Translations under genes and position numbers: made by a program
NCBI RefSeq assembly: GCF_030272695.1
Contig: NZ_JARFYN010000028.1
Span: forward strand, 22,983-86,982
Length of the DNA: 64,000 nt
Reading direction: 5' to 3'
From: Martinezella calliandrae
Lineage (GTDB): Bacteria > Pseudomonadota > Alphaproteobacteria > Rhizobiales > Rhizobiaceae
Part shown: positions 34,599 through 43,456 of the stretch, in pieces
Position numbering within the stretch: position 1 is the first letter of the stretch
Layout of the letters: each line of letters opens with the position of its first letter
Notes under the pieces: generated by a model
The model's input: only the letters and a program-made list of their open reading frames with translations
Database searches by the model: none
Told to the model about the DNA's origin: nothing

Positions 34599-35927
34599 TT
34601 ACTTGGCGCGCGAGCGGTAGACGATGTCGAGCCAAACGGCGACCACCAGGACAACACCGACGACGACGTTCTGAATTGGCGTATCGACATTGGCGAGACC
34701 CATGCCCGACTGCAGCGATTGCATGACCAGGGCGCCGATCATGGCTCCGGCGACCGTACCGCTGCCACCGGCAAGCGACGTGCCGCCGATGACGGCTGCG
34801 GCGATGGTGAAGAGCTCGTAGGTCGTGCCCTGCGAGTTGACGGCCGAGTTGAGGCGCGCTGTGGAAATGGCGGCCGCGACGGCGGCGAGGAAGCCCATCA
34901 GCGCGAAGATCCTGACGATGACCCATTTGGTCTTGATGCCAGCGAGCTCAGCTGCTTCCGGATTGCCGCCGATTGCGAAGACATAGCGGCCGAAGCGCAG
35001 GCGCGTGGAGATGAAGGTCATCACGATGCCGATGAAGACGGCGATGAGAACTGGAACGGCGATGCCGTAGGGAATATCCAGTCCCGTCTCCGGCCAGGGA
35101 ATATTATGGTCCGTGGCGTAGCGCTTGGCGATGCCGACCGGCCAATCATAGCTGTTGAAAAGATAGACCGTGCCGAGGACGATCAGGGAGCCGAGGGCGG
35201 CGAGAAAATATTCCGCCCAAAGCGGACGGCGCGGAAAGTGAAAGCGCTTTCTCTGCTGGCGCGAGCCGATGATGCCGGCAATGATCAGCAGGCAGGCGAT
35301 CACACCCACCACCCAGCTCCAGGTCGCGCCGATCGAACCGGTGGCGCCGCCGCCGCCCATGACGACGAAGGTGGAGTCCATCGGCGCCACGGTCTGGCCA
35401 CTGGTGACATACCAGGCGAGGCCACGCCAGACGAGAAATCCGCCGAGCGTGACAATGAAGGAGGGGACATTCATGAAGGCGGTGATCGCGCCCTGGAAGG
35501 CGCCGATGGCCGTGCCGATGACCAGACCGCAGATCAGCGTGATGGCCCAGGTCCAGGAGCTGTCGAAGCCGAGATATTGCGGCAGCCATTTGGCCTGGAT
35601 GACGCCCATGATCATGGCGACGAAGCCGAGCAGCGAGCCGACCGAAAGATCGATGTTGCGCGTGACGATGACCAGCACCATGCCGGTGGCAAGCACCGCG
35701 ATTTCGCAGGTCTGCACCGAAAGGTTCCAAAGATTTCTGGCGGTGAGGAACTCCCGGCCGTCGAATATCCGGAGATAAAGATCGAAGCCGATCCAGATGA
35801 TCAGCAGCGCTCCGATCATGCCGAGCAGGCGGGTATCGATTTCGGTAGCACGCAGGAAGCGGGTGATTAGGCCGACTTCTGTGTCGCGTGGACCGCTCGA
35901 TGTTGTGGACTGTGTCATGTCGGCCAT
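34599..35927 (-). CDS. xylH: Xylose ABC transporter permease
   Basis: A 442-residue membrane protein of the RbsC/XylH class with about 10-12 hydrophobic segments. Landmarks are 'RNIDLSVGSLLGFVAMIMGV', 'VPSFIVTLGGFLVWRGLAWY' and 'GGNPEAAELAGI', the loop that contacts the ATPase. The long form (over 400 residues) is typical of XylH. It starts about 290 bp after xylF, with a stem-loop in between. Confidence 0.88.
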   Translation of the reverse strand: MADMTQSTTSSGPRDTEVGLITRFLRATEIDTRLLGMIGALLIIWIGFDLYLRIFDGREFLTARNLWNLSVQTCEIAVLATGMVLVIVTRNIDLSVGSLLGFVAMIMGVIQAKWLPQYLGFDSSWTWAITLICGLVIGTAIGAFQGAITAFMNVPSFIVTLGGFLVWRGLAWYVTSGQTVAPMDSTFVVMGGGGATGSIGATWSWVVGVIACLLIIAGIIGSRQQRKRFHFPRRPLWAEYFLAALGSLIVLGTVYLFNSYDWPVGIAKRYATDHNIPWPETGLDIPYGIAVPVLIAVFIGIVMTFISTRLRFGRYVFAIGGNPEAAELAGIKTKWVIVRIFALMGFLAAVAAAISTARLNSAVNSQGTTYELFTIAAAVIGGTSLAGGSGTVAGAMIGALVMQSLQSGMGLANVDTPIQNVVVGVVLVVAVWLDIVYRSRAK

Positions 35928-36153
35928 CGCTTTGCCGTTCTCCCACTGTTGGGCGCGGTCTGCGATGCATTCTGGGCTATCGCTGGCGATACCGCGCCAA
36001 TCTCAACTATGCGTCATCGCCTGTGTGGCCGGTCTTCGTTCCGGTCCCGTCGACCGCCATCCGGCGGGCCAGCGGGATATGCGATGGCGCAGCACGATGC
36101 GGGAAGCGTGGTCTCCAACTACAAGGGAGAGTTGTCTGCTCCTGATCCGCATT

Positions 36154-36185
36154 CGACGCCGCAACGGAGTGCCGCTGCGGCGTCG
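36154..36185 (-). terminator. Stem-loop between xylF and xylH
   Basis: CGACGCCGCA / TGCGGCGTCG, perfect 10-bp arms around a 12-base loop, within the 290-bp gap. There is no U tract. As in other binding-protein operons, it probably protects xylF mRNA or partly terminates transcription so that the binding protein exceeds the permease. Confidence 0.5.
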
Positions 36186-36218
36186 GTATTATGATCGGGT
36201 CAACCGTTCAAGGACAGC

Positions 36219-37259
36219 TTATTTGCAGGCTGCAACAGCGCCGGCCTTTACGCCCTGGCAAGCTTCAGCCTTGGTGATCCAGCCGGCGTCGATGACGACG
36301 TTCAGGTTGTCCTTGGTGATCGGCTGCGGGGTCAGGAAGACCGACTTCATCGGAACATGCTTCGGGCCGCCGGTGAAAGTCTGGACGCCGGTGATCTGGT
36401 CCATGGACTTGCCGTTGGCGAGGTCGATGGCGATTTCGGCGGCGCGCTTGCCGAGCTCACGCGAGTCCTTCCAGATGGAGACGGTCTGCGTGCCGAGCGC
36501 GATGCGGTTCAGGGCCGCCTTGTCGGCGTCCTGGCCGGAAACCGGAACGGAGCCGGCGAGGCCCTGGGCGTCGAGAGCGGCAACGGCGCCGCCGGCAGTG
36601 CCGTCGTTGGAGGCGACGACCGCGTCAACCTTGTTGTTGTTGGCGGTCAGGAACTGCTCCATGTTGCGCTGCGCGTTCTGCGGCAGCCAGCCATCCGTGT
36701 AGGCTTCGCCGACATTCTTGATCTTGCCGGCGTCGATGGAGGGCTTCAGCACTTCCATCTGGCCAGAGAAGAGGAAGTCGGCGTTCGGGTCGGTCGACGA
36801 GCCCTTGATGAAGACGTAATTGCCTTGCGGCTTGGCCTTCAGGATTTCGCGAGCCTGCATACGGCCCACTTCCTTGTTGTCGAATGTGATGTAGAAGGCG
36901 GCCTTATTTTCGATCAGGCGGTCGTAGCCGATGACCGGAATGCCTTCGTCGGCAGCCTTTTCAACGGCCGGGCCGATGGCGTCGGAGTCCTGAGCGAGAA
37001 TGATGAGAGCGTTGGCACCCTGGGAAATCAGAGATTCAACGTCGGTCAACTGCTTGGAAGCGGAAGATTGGGCATCAGCGGAAATATACTTGGCGCCAAC
37101 AGCAGCGAGTGCCTTCTTGATGGCAGCTTCGTCGGTCTTCCAACGCTCTTCCTGGAAGTTTGACCAGGAAACACCGACGACGAGATCCTTCGCGAAGGCC
37201 GCTGTCTGCATGGTCAAAACGATGGCCGCGCCGGCAGCCAGCTTGATTAAAGCTCTCAT
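36219..37259 (-). CDS. xylF: D-xylose-binding periplasmic protein
   Basis: A 346-residue protein with a signal peptide ('RALIKLAAGAAIVLTMQTAA', cut after AFA) and a type-1 sugar-binding fold. The sequence reads 'VGVSWSNFQEERWKTDEAAI', 'QLTDVESLISQGANALIILA', 'DEGIPVIGYDRLI', 'DGWLPQNAQRNMEQFLTANN' and 'ASNDGTAGGAVAALDAQGL', a close match to E. coli XylF in order and motifs. ATG 37259 follows GGGAGGA. It is divergent from the ROK regulator with an operator-like repeat between. High confidence for xylose, though other pentoses are possible. Confidence 0.9.
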   Translation of the reverse strand: MRALIKLAAGAAIVLTMQTAAFAKDLVVGVSWSNFQEERWKTDEAAIKKALAAVGAKYISADAQSSASKQLTDVESLISQGANALIILAQDSDAIGPAVEKAADEGIPVIGYDRLIENKAAFYITFDNKEVGRMQAREILKAKPQGNYVFIKGSSTDPNADFLFSGQMEVLKPSIDAGKIKNVGEAYTDGWLPQNAQRNMEQFLTANNNKVDAVVASNDGTAGGAVAALDAQGLAGSVPVSGQDADKAALNRIALGTQTVSIWKDSRELGKRAAEIAIDLANGKSMDQITGVQTFTGGPKHVPMKSVFLTPQPITKDNLNVVIDAGWITKAEACQGVKAGAVAACK

Positions 37260-37345
37260 ATTATCCTCCCGAGTGAATGCGACCGCACGTGCCCTGAGCT
37301 CCCGCCGGCCGCCGCGATAACGCTGTCGAAAAAGGTTCGGATTTT

Positions 37346-37364
37346 TTTCTCGACAGTCGAGAAA
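37346..37364. promoter_or_regulatory. Operator candidate between xylF and the ROK regulator
   Basis: TTTCTCGAC-A-GTCGAGAAA, perfect 9-bp arms around one base, about 87-105 bp upstream of xylF and 118 bp upstream of the regulator. ROK repressors bind such palindromes, so it probably controls both directions. Confidence 0.6.
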
Positions 37365-37481
37365 TTTAGTGTCAGAGATTTTTTCAACTGTCAACACCGC
37401 ACTGCCAGGTTTAATCGGCCGTTGAAGAACAGCCGGCTAGAGTTGCCGACAGGAGGAGTGGAATGAGCGGGAGGCTTGATG

Positions 37482-38723
37482 ATGCTGGCCAAATCGAGCA
37501 CCGAATTGGTCCGCCAGAAAAACAGTGTTCTGGTGCTGACGGCGCTACGCCGCCACGGTCCGCTCGCCCATACTGAACTTTCTGATTTCACCAAGCTTTC
37601 ATCGGCGACAATATCGGTCATCACCACCGATCTGGAACGGGCGCAGATCATCGAGAAGGCCGAACACCAGACAGCAAGCGGCCGCGGCCGCCCACGCGTC
37701 TTGTTTTCGCAGCGGCGCAATTGCGGCTATCTCATCGTTGTCATAATTTCGTCGGATGCCGTTCAATATTCGCTCGTGGACTATGCCGGCCGGCTGATCG
37801 ACCGGTTCACCGAGGACAGGCAGCAGACCGTTTCGAACGTCGCCTCTTTTGTGCGCGGGCTGCGCGACGCCTTGAACCGGATCGTCGTCCGTTCGCGATT
37901 GTCGCGTGACAAGATTATGATGATTTCCATCAGCAGCAAGGGCCTGGTAGAAAGTTCGGAGCCGGTGCTGCGCTGGTCGCCGATATTCGGGCGTGAGCAG
38001 ATCGATTTTGCCGCTGTGCTGCGCGACGAATGGTCGGCGAAAGTCATCCTCGACAACGAGACGCTGCTCGTCGCTGCAGCCGTCGGCCGCCTGGAGGAAA
38101 ATAAAAAGGGCCGTGACTTCCGCGCGCTTGCGGCACTCTCGCTCGGCCACAGCATCGGCCTTGGCGTGGTGCGCCGCGGCGATGAAGGAAAGCTCCAGAT
38201 ATCTGCGCCGAATTTCGGCCATATGCTGCATATGCCGGGCGGTGGACTCTGTCGCTGCGGCTCGCGCGGCTGCATAGAGGCCTATGCCGGCTTCTACGCC
38301 ATTCTGCGCACGGCCTTCGACGTGCCGCTCGACACGATCCCCGCGAAATTCGTGCCGGTCGCCGAACTCGACAAGATCGCAACAAGCGCCCGGCAGGGCA
38401 GTCGCCGCAATATCCACGCCTTCCGGCAGGCGGGATTGGCACTCGGCTATGGTCTCTCGCGCGTGCTCAGCCTGCACGAAAGCATGCCGATCGCGATCAC
38501 AGGCCCCGGGACGCGCTATTACGACTTGCTGCTGGAGGGCATTTCCGAGGGGCTGGCGGAATCGCATGTCGTGCGCATGGAGGGCATGCCGGAGCTGCGG
38601 GTGATGGCGGACGAACCGACGCTGGTGTTTGAGGGGCACCTCAACCGGGCGCTGGCGATGATGGACGATGACATCGTCAGATCAGGAGTTGCCGTTGCGG
38701 AATTGAATGAGCAGACTGTTTGA
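37482..38723 (+). CDS. ROK-family transcriptional repressor (XylR-like)
   Basis: About 413 residues: an N-terminal winged helix ('VLTALRRHGPLAHTELSDFT', 'SSATISVITTDLERAQIIEK', 'GRGRPRVLF') and a ROK sugar-binding/kinase-like domain with the zinc motif 'CRCGSRGCIEAYAG'. The ATPase loop and catalytic Asp normal in ROK kinases are not obvious, as expected for regulators. Three starts lie together (TTG 37476, ATG 37479, ATG 37482); GGGAGG fits 37482 best. It is divergent from xylF and ends 10 bp before the di-heme oxidoreductase gene, so these may be one transcript. Confidence 0.9.
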   Translation: MLAKSSTELVRQKNSVLVLTALRRHGPLAHTELSDFTKLSSATISVITTDLERAQIIEKAEHQTASGRGRPRVLFSQRRNCGYLIVVIISSDAVQYSLVDYAGRLIDRFTEDRQQTVSNVASFVRGLRDALNRIVVRSRLSRDKIMMISISSKGLVESSEPVLRWSPIFGREQIDFAAVLRDEWSAKVILDNETLLVAAAVGRLEENKKGRDFRALAALSLGHSIGLGVVRRGDEGKLQISAPNFGHMLHMPGGGLCRCGSRGCIEAYAGFYAILRTAFDVPLDTIPAKFVPVAELDKIATSARQGSRRNIHAFRQAGLALGYGLSRVLSLHESMPIAITGPGTRYYDLLLEGISEGLAESHVVRMEGMPELRVMADEPTLVFEGHLNRALAMMDDDIVRSGVAVAELNEQTV

Positions 38724-38733
38724 GGAGGGGACT

Positions 38734-40158
38734 ATGAAACGAATGGCACTGATGTGCCTCTGTCTTGCCGCGGCGGGATTGCCGGCTATCGCGGCTCAGC
38801 CCTGGGAGGAGAAGACCGCGGCAATCGGCCAGGCCGGCGCCGAGGTTTCGGGCCATCAGACGGTCGAACAGCTCAAGAACCTCATCAAGATCGGCGAGGC
38901 GCTGTTTACGGCGCGCTTCACGGTGGAGGACGGGGCAGGGCGCCCCGGCGCCACGCAGGCGATCGTGCCGACCAAGCGCAAGCATCCGGTGATAAACGAA
39001 TTCAGCCGCACGGCCGGTGTCGATGCTAATGCCTGTTCCTCCTGCCATAATATGCCGTTTCCGGGCGGCGCCGGCGATTTCACCAGCAATGTTTTCGTCT
39101 CAGAAGGGTTCGAGAGCGCGGATTTCGACACGACCGATCCGCAATTCTCCAACGAGCGCGGCACGAACAGCCTGTTTGGTGATGGTCTGGTCGAGCTTCT
39201 GGCACGGGAGATGACCGTCGATCTGCAGCGCCAGCGCGCCGAGGCAATTACGCTTGCGGCGAAAACCGGCCAGCCCCAGCGCGTCCCGCTCGAGACCAAG
39301 GGCGTCAAATTCGGCTGGCTGACCGCACAGCCCAATGGCCTGGTCGACATGCAGGAGCTCGATGGCCTCGACATGGATCTCGTCATCCGGCCGTTCAGCC
39401 AGAAGGGCGTGATGACATCGCTCCGACAGTTCACCGTCAATGCATTGAACCAGCATCACGGCATGGAGCCGGTGGAACGCTTCGGGGCCCGCTGGACGGG
39501 GACCAGGGATTTCGATGGTGACGGACATGCCGATGAGATGAGCGATGGCGATGTTTCGGCGCTCGTCGCCTGGCAGGCAACCTTGCCGGCGCCAGTGCAG
39601 AAGATGCCGGACAATGCCCAATGGCGTGATATGGCTGCGGCAGGCGAAAAGCTGTTTGACGGCATGGGTTGCACGGCCTGCCACAGGACGAGCCTGCCGC
39701 TCGACAGTCTCTCCTTCTCGGATCCCGGCCCGAACGACGTTGCCGGCACGCTGAACGTCTCGCAGGTCAAAGATCCGGCTGTCTACGACCTGTCGCAGCT
39801 TGACTGGACGAAGAAGCTAAAGCGCAACGATAAGGGGCAGGTACTGGTGCCGCTGTTCGGCGATCTAAAGCGCCACACCATGACCGACAGCAGCGTCGAT
39901 CAGCTCGGCAACGAGCTTCTGGCGCAGCGCTTCGTCGACCGCAATATCTTCATGACGGCGGAGCTTTGGGGTGTGGCCTCGACGCCGCCCTATGGTCATC
40001 GCAACGACATCACGACGCTTGACGGTGTGATTCGTGCCCATGGCGGCGACGGGCGCGCCGCTCGCGACGCCTATGTCGGAGCATCCGACGACGATCGCGC
40101 CCGCATCATCGCTTTTCTCAAGACGCTGGTCATCGAGCAGGCAGGGGTGAACCAATGA
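38734..40158 (+). CDS. Di-heme oxidoreductase (DUF1111, thiol-oxidoreductase type)
   Basis: A 474-residue periplasmic protein with signal peptide (about 1-20) and two c-type heme motifs: CSSCH (about 101-105) and CTACH (about 313-317). The DUF1111 text 'RGTNSLFGDGLVELLAREM' and 'TAELWGVASTPPYGHRNDI' is present, plus an acidic Ca-binding-like loop ('DFDGDGHADE', about 259). ATG 38734 follows GAGGAGGGG. It overlaps the next gene by ATGA. The reaction is unknown; the family resembles di-heme peroxidase/MauG-type proteins. Linkage to a sugar regulator is unusual. Confidence 0.88.
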   Translation: MKRMALMCLCLAAAGLPAIAAQPWEEKTAAIGQAGAEVSGHQTVEQLKNLIKIGEALFTARFTVEDGAGRPGATQAIVPTKRKHPVINEFSRTAGVDANACSSCHNMPFPGGAGDFTSNVFVSEGFESADFDTTDPQFSNERGTNSLFGDGLVELLAREMTVDLQRQRAEAITLAAKTGQPQRVPLETKGVKFGWLTAQPNGLVDMQELDGLDMDLVIRPFSQKGVMTSLRQFTVNALNQHHGMEPVERFGARWTGTRDFDGDGHADEMSDGDVSALVAWQATLPAPVQKMPDNAQWRDMAAAGEKLFDGMGCTACHRTSLPLDSLSFSDPGPNDVAGTLNVSQVKDPAVYDLSQLDWTKKLKRNDKGQVLVPLFGDLKRHTMTDSSVDQLGNELLAQRFVDRNIFMTAELWGVASTPPYGHRNDITTLDGVIRAHGGDGRAARDAYVGASDDDRARIIAFLKTLVIEQAGVNQ

Positions 40159-41888
40159 AGAATACCGCAACCCTCCTTGCCGTCGCCGGCATGACTTCGC
40201 TCTCATTCGCGCCCGGCAGCTTCGCCGACGACGCGCCCGCGCCGGTGCCATTCCTGATGGATGTCCCCCATTTCCAGGAGGAAGCGGTCGCCGCCGGCAT
40301 CGACCATCAATATACCGGCGGCTGGGAATATTTCGTCGGTGGCGGCGTTGCCAGCTTCGACTGCAATGGCGACCGCAAGCCCGACCTGATGTTGGCTGGC
40401 GGCACCAGTCCGCTGGCGCTTTATGTCAATGAAAGCGAAACAGGCGGCGCGCTGAAATTCAAAGAGAAGCCGATCAATCTTTCCGACAAGGATCTCCGGT
40501 CGGTCCTCGGCGTCTATCCGATCGATATCGACAATGACGGCTATACGGACGTCGTCCTTTTGCGGCTCGGTGAAAATATTATCCTGAAGGGCGGTCCGAA
40601 CTGCACCTTCGAAAAGGCAAATCACACCTTCGCCTTCGACGGCGGCAAGGACTGGACGGTTGCCTTTGCTGCCACCTGGGAGGCCGGCAACAAATATCCG
40701 ACGCTTGCTTTCGGCAACTACGTCGACCGCTATGCGCCGGGAACGCCATTCGGCACCTGTAGCGACAATGTTTTCGATCGTCCTGTCAGTAATGACAAGG
40801 TCGACTATTCCAATCCGCTGCCGCTGAAGCCGAGCTATTGCACGCTGTCAATGCTGTTTACCGATTGGAACCATTCTGGCCAGGATTCGCTGCGGGTCGC
40901 CAATGACCGCCAATATTATCGTGGCGGACAGGAGCAACTCTGGGACATCGCGCCGGGGCGGCCGCCGCGGCAATATACGACCGCAGAAGGCTGGGCGTCC
41001 TTGAAGATCTGGGGCATGGGACTTGCGGAGGCCGATCCGAGGGCAAACGGCAAGCCGGAATATTTCATCACGTCGATGGGCGATAACAAGCTGCAGGAGC
41101 TGGATGACGAGGCTGACAACGATAGCCCGACCTATCGGGACACTGCCTACGAAAAGGGAGCTGCCGCCTATCGTCCCTATACCGGAAACGACCACAGGCC
41201 GTCGACGGCCTGGCATGCGCAGTTCGCCGACATCAACAACGATACCAACATGGATCTGTTTCTGACAAAGGGCAATGTCGAGGCTATGCCGGAATTTGCC
41301 AGCAGCGATCCCGACAACCTGCTGCTCGGCGGCTTCGACGGAAAGTTCGTAGAAAAGGGTGATGAGGCCGGCATTGCGCTTCCTGGCAAGGGGCGTGGCG
41401 CCGTCGTCGAGGATTTCAACAATGACGGCATGCTCGACATCCTCGTCGTCAACCGCATGCAGCGCGCCTTCCTGTTCCGCAATCTCGGCGCAAAAACCAA
41501 TTGGGGTTATCGCCCGCTCGGCAATTGGACCGAAATCGAATTGGACAATGGCCCGATCAATCATATGGGTATTGGCGCCACCATCAATGTCCGGGCAGGC
41601 ACGCAGACGCAGGTACAGCGCGTTGAGATCGGAGGTGGTCACGCGTCGGGCCATGTCGGCTTCACGCATTTCGGCCTCGGGACCAATGAACGCGCCGTGG
41701 TGCGCGTGCAGTGGCCGGATGGAGAATGGAGCCAGCCATACCGCATCTTCGCCAACCAGCATGTCGTCATCAAACGGGGCACCACTTCGGCCAAATATTG
41801 GTTTGCGCCGCCTGCAGGTGACAACCAGGCTGCCGTCGCGGCGCAGCCAACCGCTCAAGCGGTGACCGGGCCGCCGGCGACGAAGTGA
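40155..41888 (+). CDS. CRTAC1-like FG-GAP/VCBS repeat protein with ASPIC/UnbV domain
   Basis: A 577-residue secreted protein: signal peptide (about 1-24), beta-propeller blades with calcium loops ('FDCNGDRKPDLML' about 69, 'DIDNDGYTDVVLL' about 124, 'DINNDTNMDLFL' about 359, 'DFNNDGMLDILVV' about 420), and a C-terminal ASPIC/UnbV domain (about 472-530, 'GIGATINVRAG'). A Pro/Ala/Gln-rich tail ends it. It overlaps the di-heme oxidoreductase by ATGA, so the two are made together and probably interact in the periplasm. Function unknown. Confidence 0.85.
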   Translation: MKNTATLLAVAGMTSLSFAPGSFADDAPAPVPFLMDVPHFQEEAVAAGIDHQYTGGWEYFVGGGVASFDCNGDRKPDLMLAGGTSPLALYVNESETGGALKFKEKPINLSDKDLRSVLGVYPIDIDNDGYTDVVLLRLGENIILKGGPNCTFEKANHTFAFDGGKDWTVAFAATWEAGNKYPTLAFGNYVDRYAPGTPFGTCSDNVFDRPVSNDKVDYSNPLPLKPSYCTLSMLFTDWNHSGQDSLRVANDRQYYRGGQEQLWDIAPGRPPRQYTTAEGWASLKIWGMGLAEADPRANGKPEYFITSMGDNKLQELDDEADNDSPTYRDTAYEKGAAAYRPYTGNDHRPSTAWHAQFADINNDTNMDLFLTKGNVEAMPEFASSDPDNLLLGGFDGKFVEKGDEAGIALPGKGRGAVVEDFNNDGMLDILVVNRMQRAFLFRNLGAKTNWGYRPLGNWTEIELDNGPINHMGIGATINVRAGTQTQVQRVEIGGGHASGHVGFTHFGLGTNERAVVRVQWPDGEWSQPYRIFANQHVVIKRGTTSAKYWFAPPAGDNQAAVAAQPTAQAVTGPPATK

Positions 41889-41900
41889 TGGGATCGAATG

Positions 41901-41931
41901 AAAATGGCCGGGCGATTGACCCGGCCATTTT
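41901..41931. terminator. Bidirectional terminator
   Basis: AAAATGGCCGGG / CCCGGCCATTTT, perfect 12-bp arms with a 7-base loop. A/T runs flank both sides. It lies between the convergent CRTAC1-like and idhA genes and can terminate both. Confidence 0.8.
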
Positions 41932-41955
41932 GACTTTCAGGACATCGATATTGTC

Positions 41956-42948
41956 TTAGTCGACCTTGACCAGCTTCCCACCTTTGACGGATTGGAGCGC
42001 AGCGTCCGCAAGCTTAAGCGCGGCGAGGCCGTCGGCGCCGGAGGGCGTGATCGCAGTGCCTTTTTCGACGGCGGCGATGAAGCTTGCGATCTCGTTGGCG
42101 TAGGCTTCGGTGTAGCGGGTCATGAAAAAGTCGTGCAGGGGCGGGCGGGTATAGCCGTCGCCGTTGGCGACTTCGATCGAAAACGGCCGCTGGTTTTCGG
42201 CCGCGACCATGCCCTTCGAGCCGTGGATCTCGATGCGCTGGTCGTACCCATAGGTGGCGCGGCGGGAATTGGAAATGATCGCCTGCTTGCCGGATGCCGT
42301 CTGGAGGATAACCGAGACGCTGTCGTAATCACCTGCGTCCCCGATCGCCTTGTCAACGAGGACCGCAGCGGTGGCGGTGACTGCGACCGGCTCTTCACCG
42401 AGCAGGAAGCGGGCCATGTCGAAATCATGGATGGTCATGTCGCGGAAAATACCGCCGGAGCGCTTGATATAGTCGACCGGCGGGGCGCCTGGATCGCGCG
42501 AGGTGATCGTCACCATCTCGACCGTACCGATGCGGCCGTCGTCGATCGCCTTCTTGACCGCCATGAAATGTGGGTCGAAGCGGCGGTTGAAGCCGACCAT
42601 CAGCTTGCCTTTCGCTTCTTCCACTACCTTGATGCAGGCTTTGACGCGGGCGACATCGAGATCGATCGGCTTTTCGCAGAAGATCGCCTTGCCGGCCCGG
42701 GCGAAGCGCTCGATAAGGTCGGCATGGGTGTCGGTCGGTGTGCAGATCACGACGGCGTCGATGTCCTTGGCGGCCTCGATCGCTTCGATGGTGCGGACCT
42801 CGCAGCCATAGGCGGCGGAAATTGCGTCCGCGGCGGAAGGAAACGCGTCGGCCACAGCAACGAGCTTGGCATTGGCATCGCCACTAACGGCCTTTGCATG
42901 TACCTTGCCGATGCGCCCGGCGCCAAGCAGACCAAATCTGACAGTCAT
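41956..42948 (-). CDS. idhA: Myo-inositol 2-dehydrogenase
   Basis: A 330-residue GFO/IDH/MocA oxidoreductase: an N-terminal Rossmann fold ('VRFGLLGAGRIGKVHAKAV'), the catalytic-region Lys-Pro in 'FCEKPIDLD', 'MVGFNRRFDPHF' and 'RDMTIHDFDMARFLLGEE' with the conserved His/Asp. It oxidises inositol to scyllo-inosose with NAD. ATG 42948 has GGGAG six bases upstream; the ATG two codons earlier has none. An exact GGAA-N6-TTCC site 48 bp upstream matches IolR control reported for rhizobia, supporting inositol as substrate. Confidence 0.9.
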   Translation of the reverse strand: MTVRFGLLGAGRIGKVHAKAVSGDANAKLVAVADAFPSAADAISAAYGCEVRTIEAIEAAKDIDAVVICTPTDTHADLIERFARAGKAIFCEKPIDLDVARVKACIKVVEEAKGKLMVGFNRRFDPHFMAVKKAIDDGRIGTVEMVTITSRDPGAPPVDYIKRSGGIFRDMTIHDFDMARFLLGEEPVAVTATAAVLVDKAIGDAGDYDSVSVILQTASGKQAIISNSRRATYGYDQRIEIHGSKGMVAAENQRPFSIEVANGDGYTRPPLHDFFMTRYTEAYANEIASFIAAVEKGTAITPSGADGLAALKLADAALQSVKGGKLVKVD

Positions 42949-42995
42949 CTTCATCTCCCTGATTCGGAACAAATAAACCGAATAATAATCTATAT

Positions 42996-43009
42996 GGAAT
43001 TTTCATTCC
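42996..43009. promoter_or_regulatory. IolR-type operator
   Basis: GGAATTTTCATTCC equals GGAA-N6-TTCC, the motif described for the rhizobial RpiR-family inositol regulator, flanked by T/A to give TGGAAT-N4-ATTCCA. It is 48 bp before the inositol dehydrogenase start. Confidence 0.7.
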
Positions 43010-43195
43010 ATTTTCCAATGGCCGCGTCAAGCTGCCAGCGTTTCACAATTCCCAAATTCATGTGGCGAAATTGGCTTATCCGCAAATCGCCGTCCCGCGC
43101 CAGAACTGATTGGCATGATCTTGTTCGAAAACCACTTCGCACTTTTTGGGATCATGCGCTAAAGACAAGCTCACTCCAACAGGCGAACGAGACCC

Positions 43196-43456
43196 ATGCA
43201 ATTGATCGACCCCAATCATCCTATCTATAAGCCGCTTTGGGTGCGGGTTCTGATCGTTGCCGTCTGCTTCGGCTGGGCAATTGTCGAGGCCTTCGGTCCG
43301 CAACCCTTCTGGGCCGTCCTTGCTGGCGGCCTTGGCGCCTACGCCGCCTGGATGCTGCTCCTAAGCTTCAATCCTCAGCCGCCCAAGGCTAAGGCCGAGA
43401 GCGCTGCTTTAAGCGACGAAGCAGAAGATGATGGGCCGACGGACGAGAAGAAGTAG
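43196..43456 (+). CDS. Small membrane protein, DUF3329-like
   Basis: An 86-residue protein beginning 'MQLIDPNHPIYKPLWVRVLI' with two hydrophobic helices (about 15-34 and 38-57) and an acidic C-terminal tail (about 60-86). The N-terminal 'DPNHPxYxPLWxR' is characteristic of a small inner-membrane protein family of rhizobia. It is convergent with the following gene. Function unknown. Confidence 0.7.
   Translation: MQLIDPNHPIYKPLWVRVLIVAVCFGWAIVEAFGPQPFWAVLAGGLGAYAAWMLLLSFNPQPPKAKAESAALSDEAEDDGPTDEKK

Noticed and set aside
34458..35870. 470-residue plus-strand frame
   Set aside because: Antisense of xylH; Asp/Gly/His-rich composition typical of shadows.
41992..43230. 412-residue plus-strand frame
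   Set aside because: Antisense of inositol dehydrogenase, whose motifs and operator are clear.
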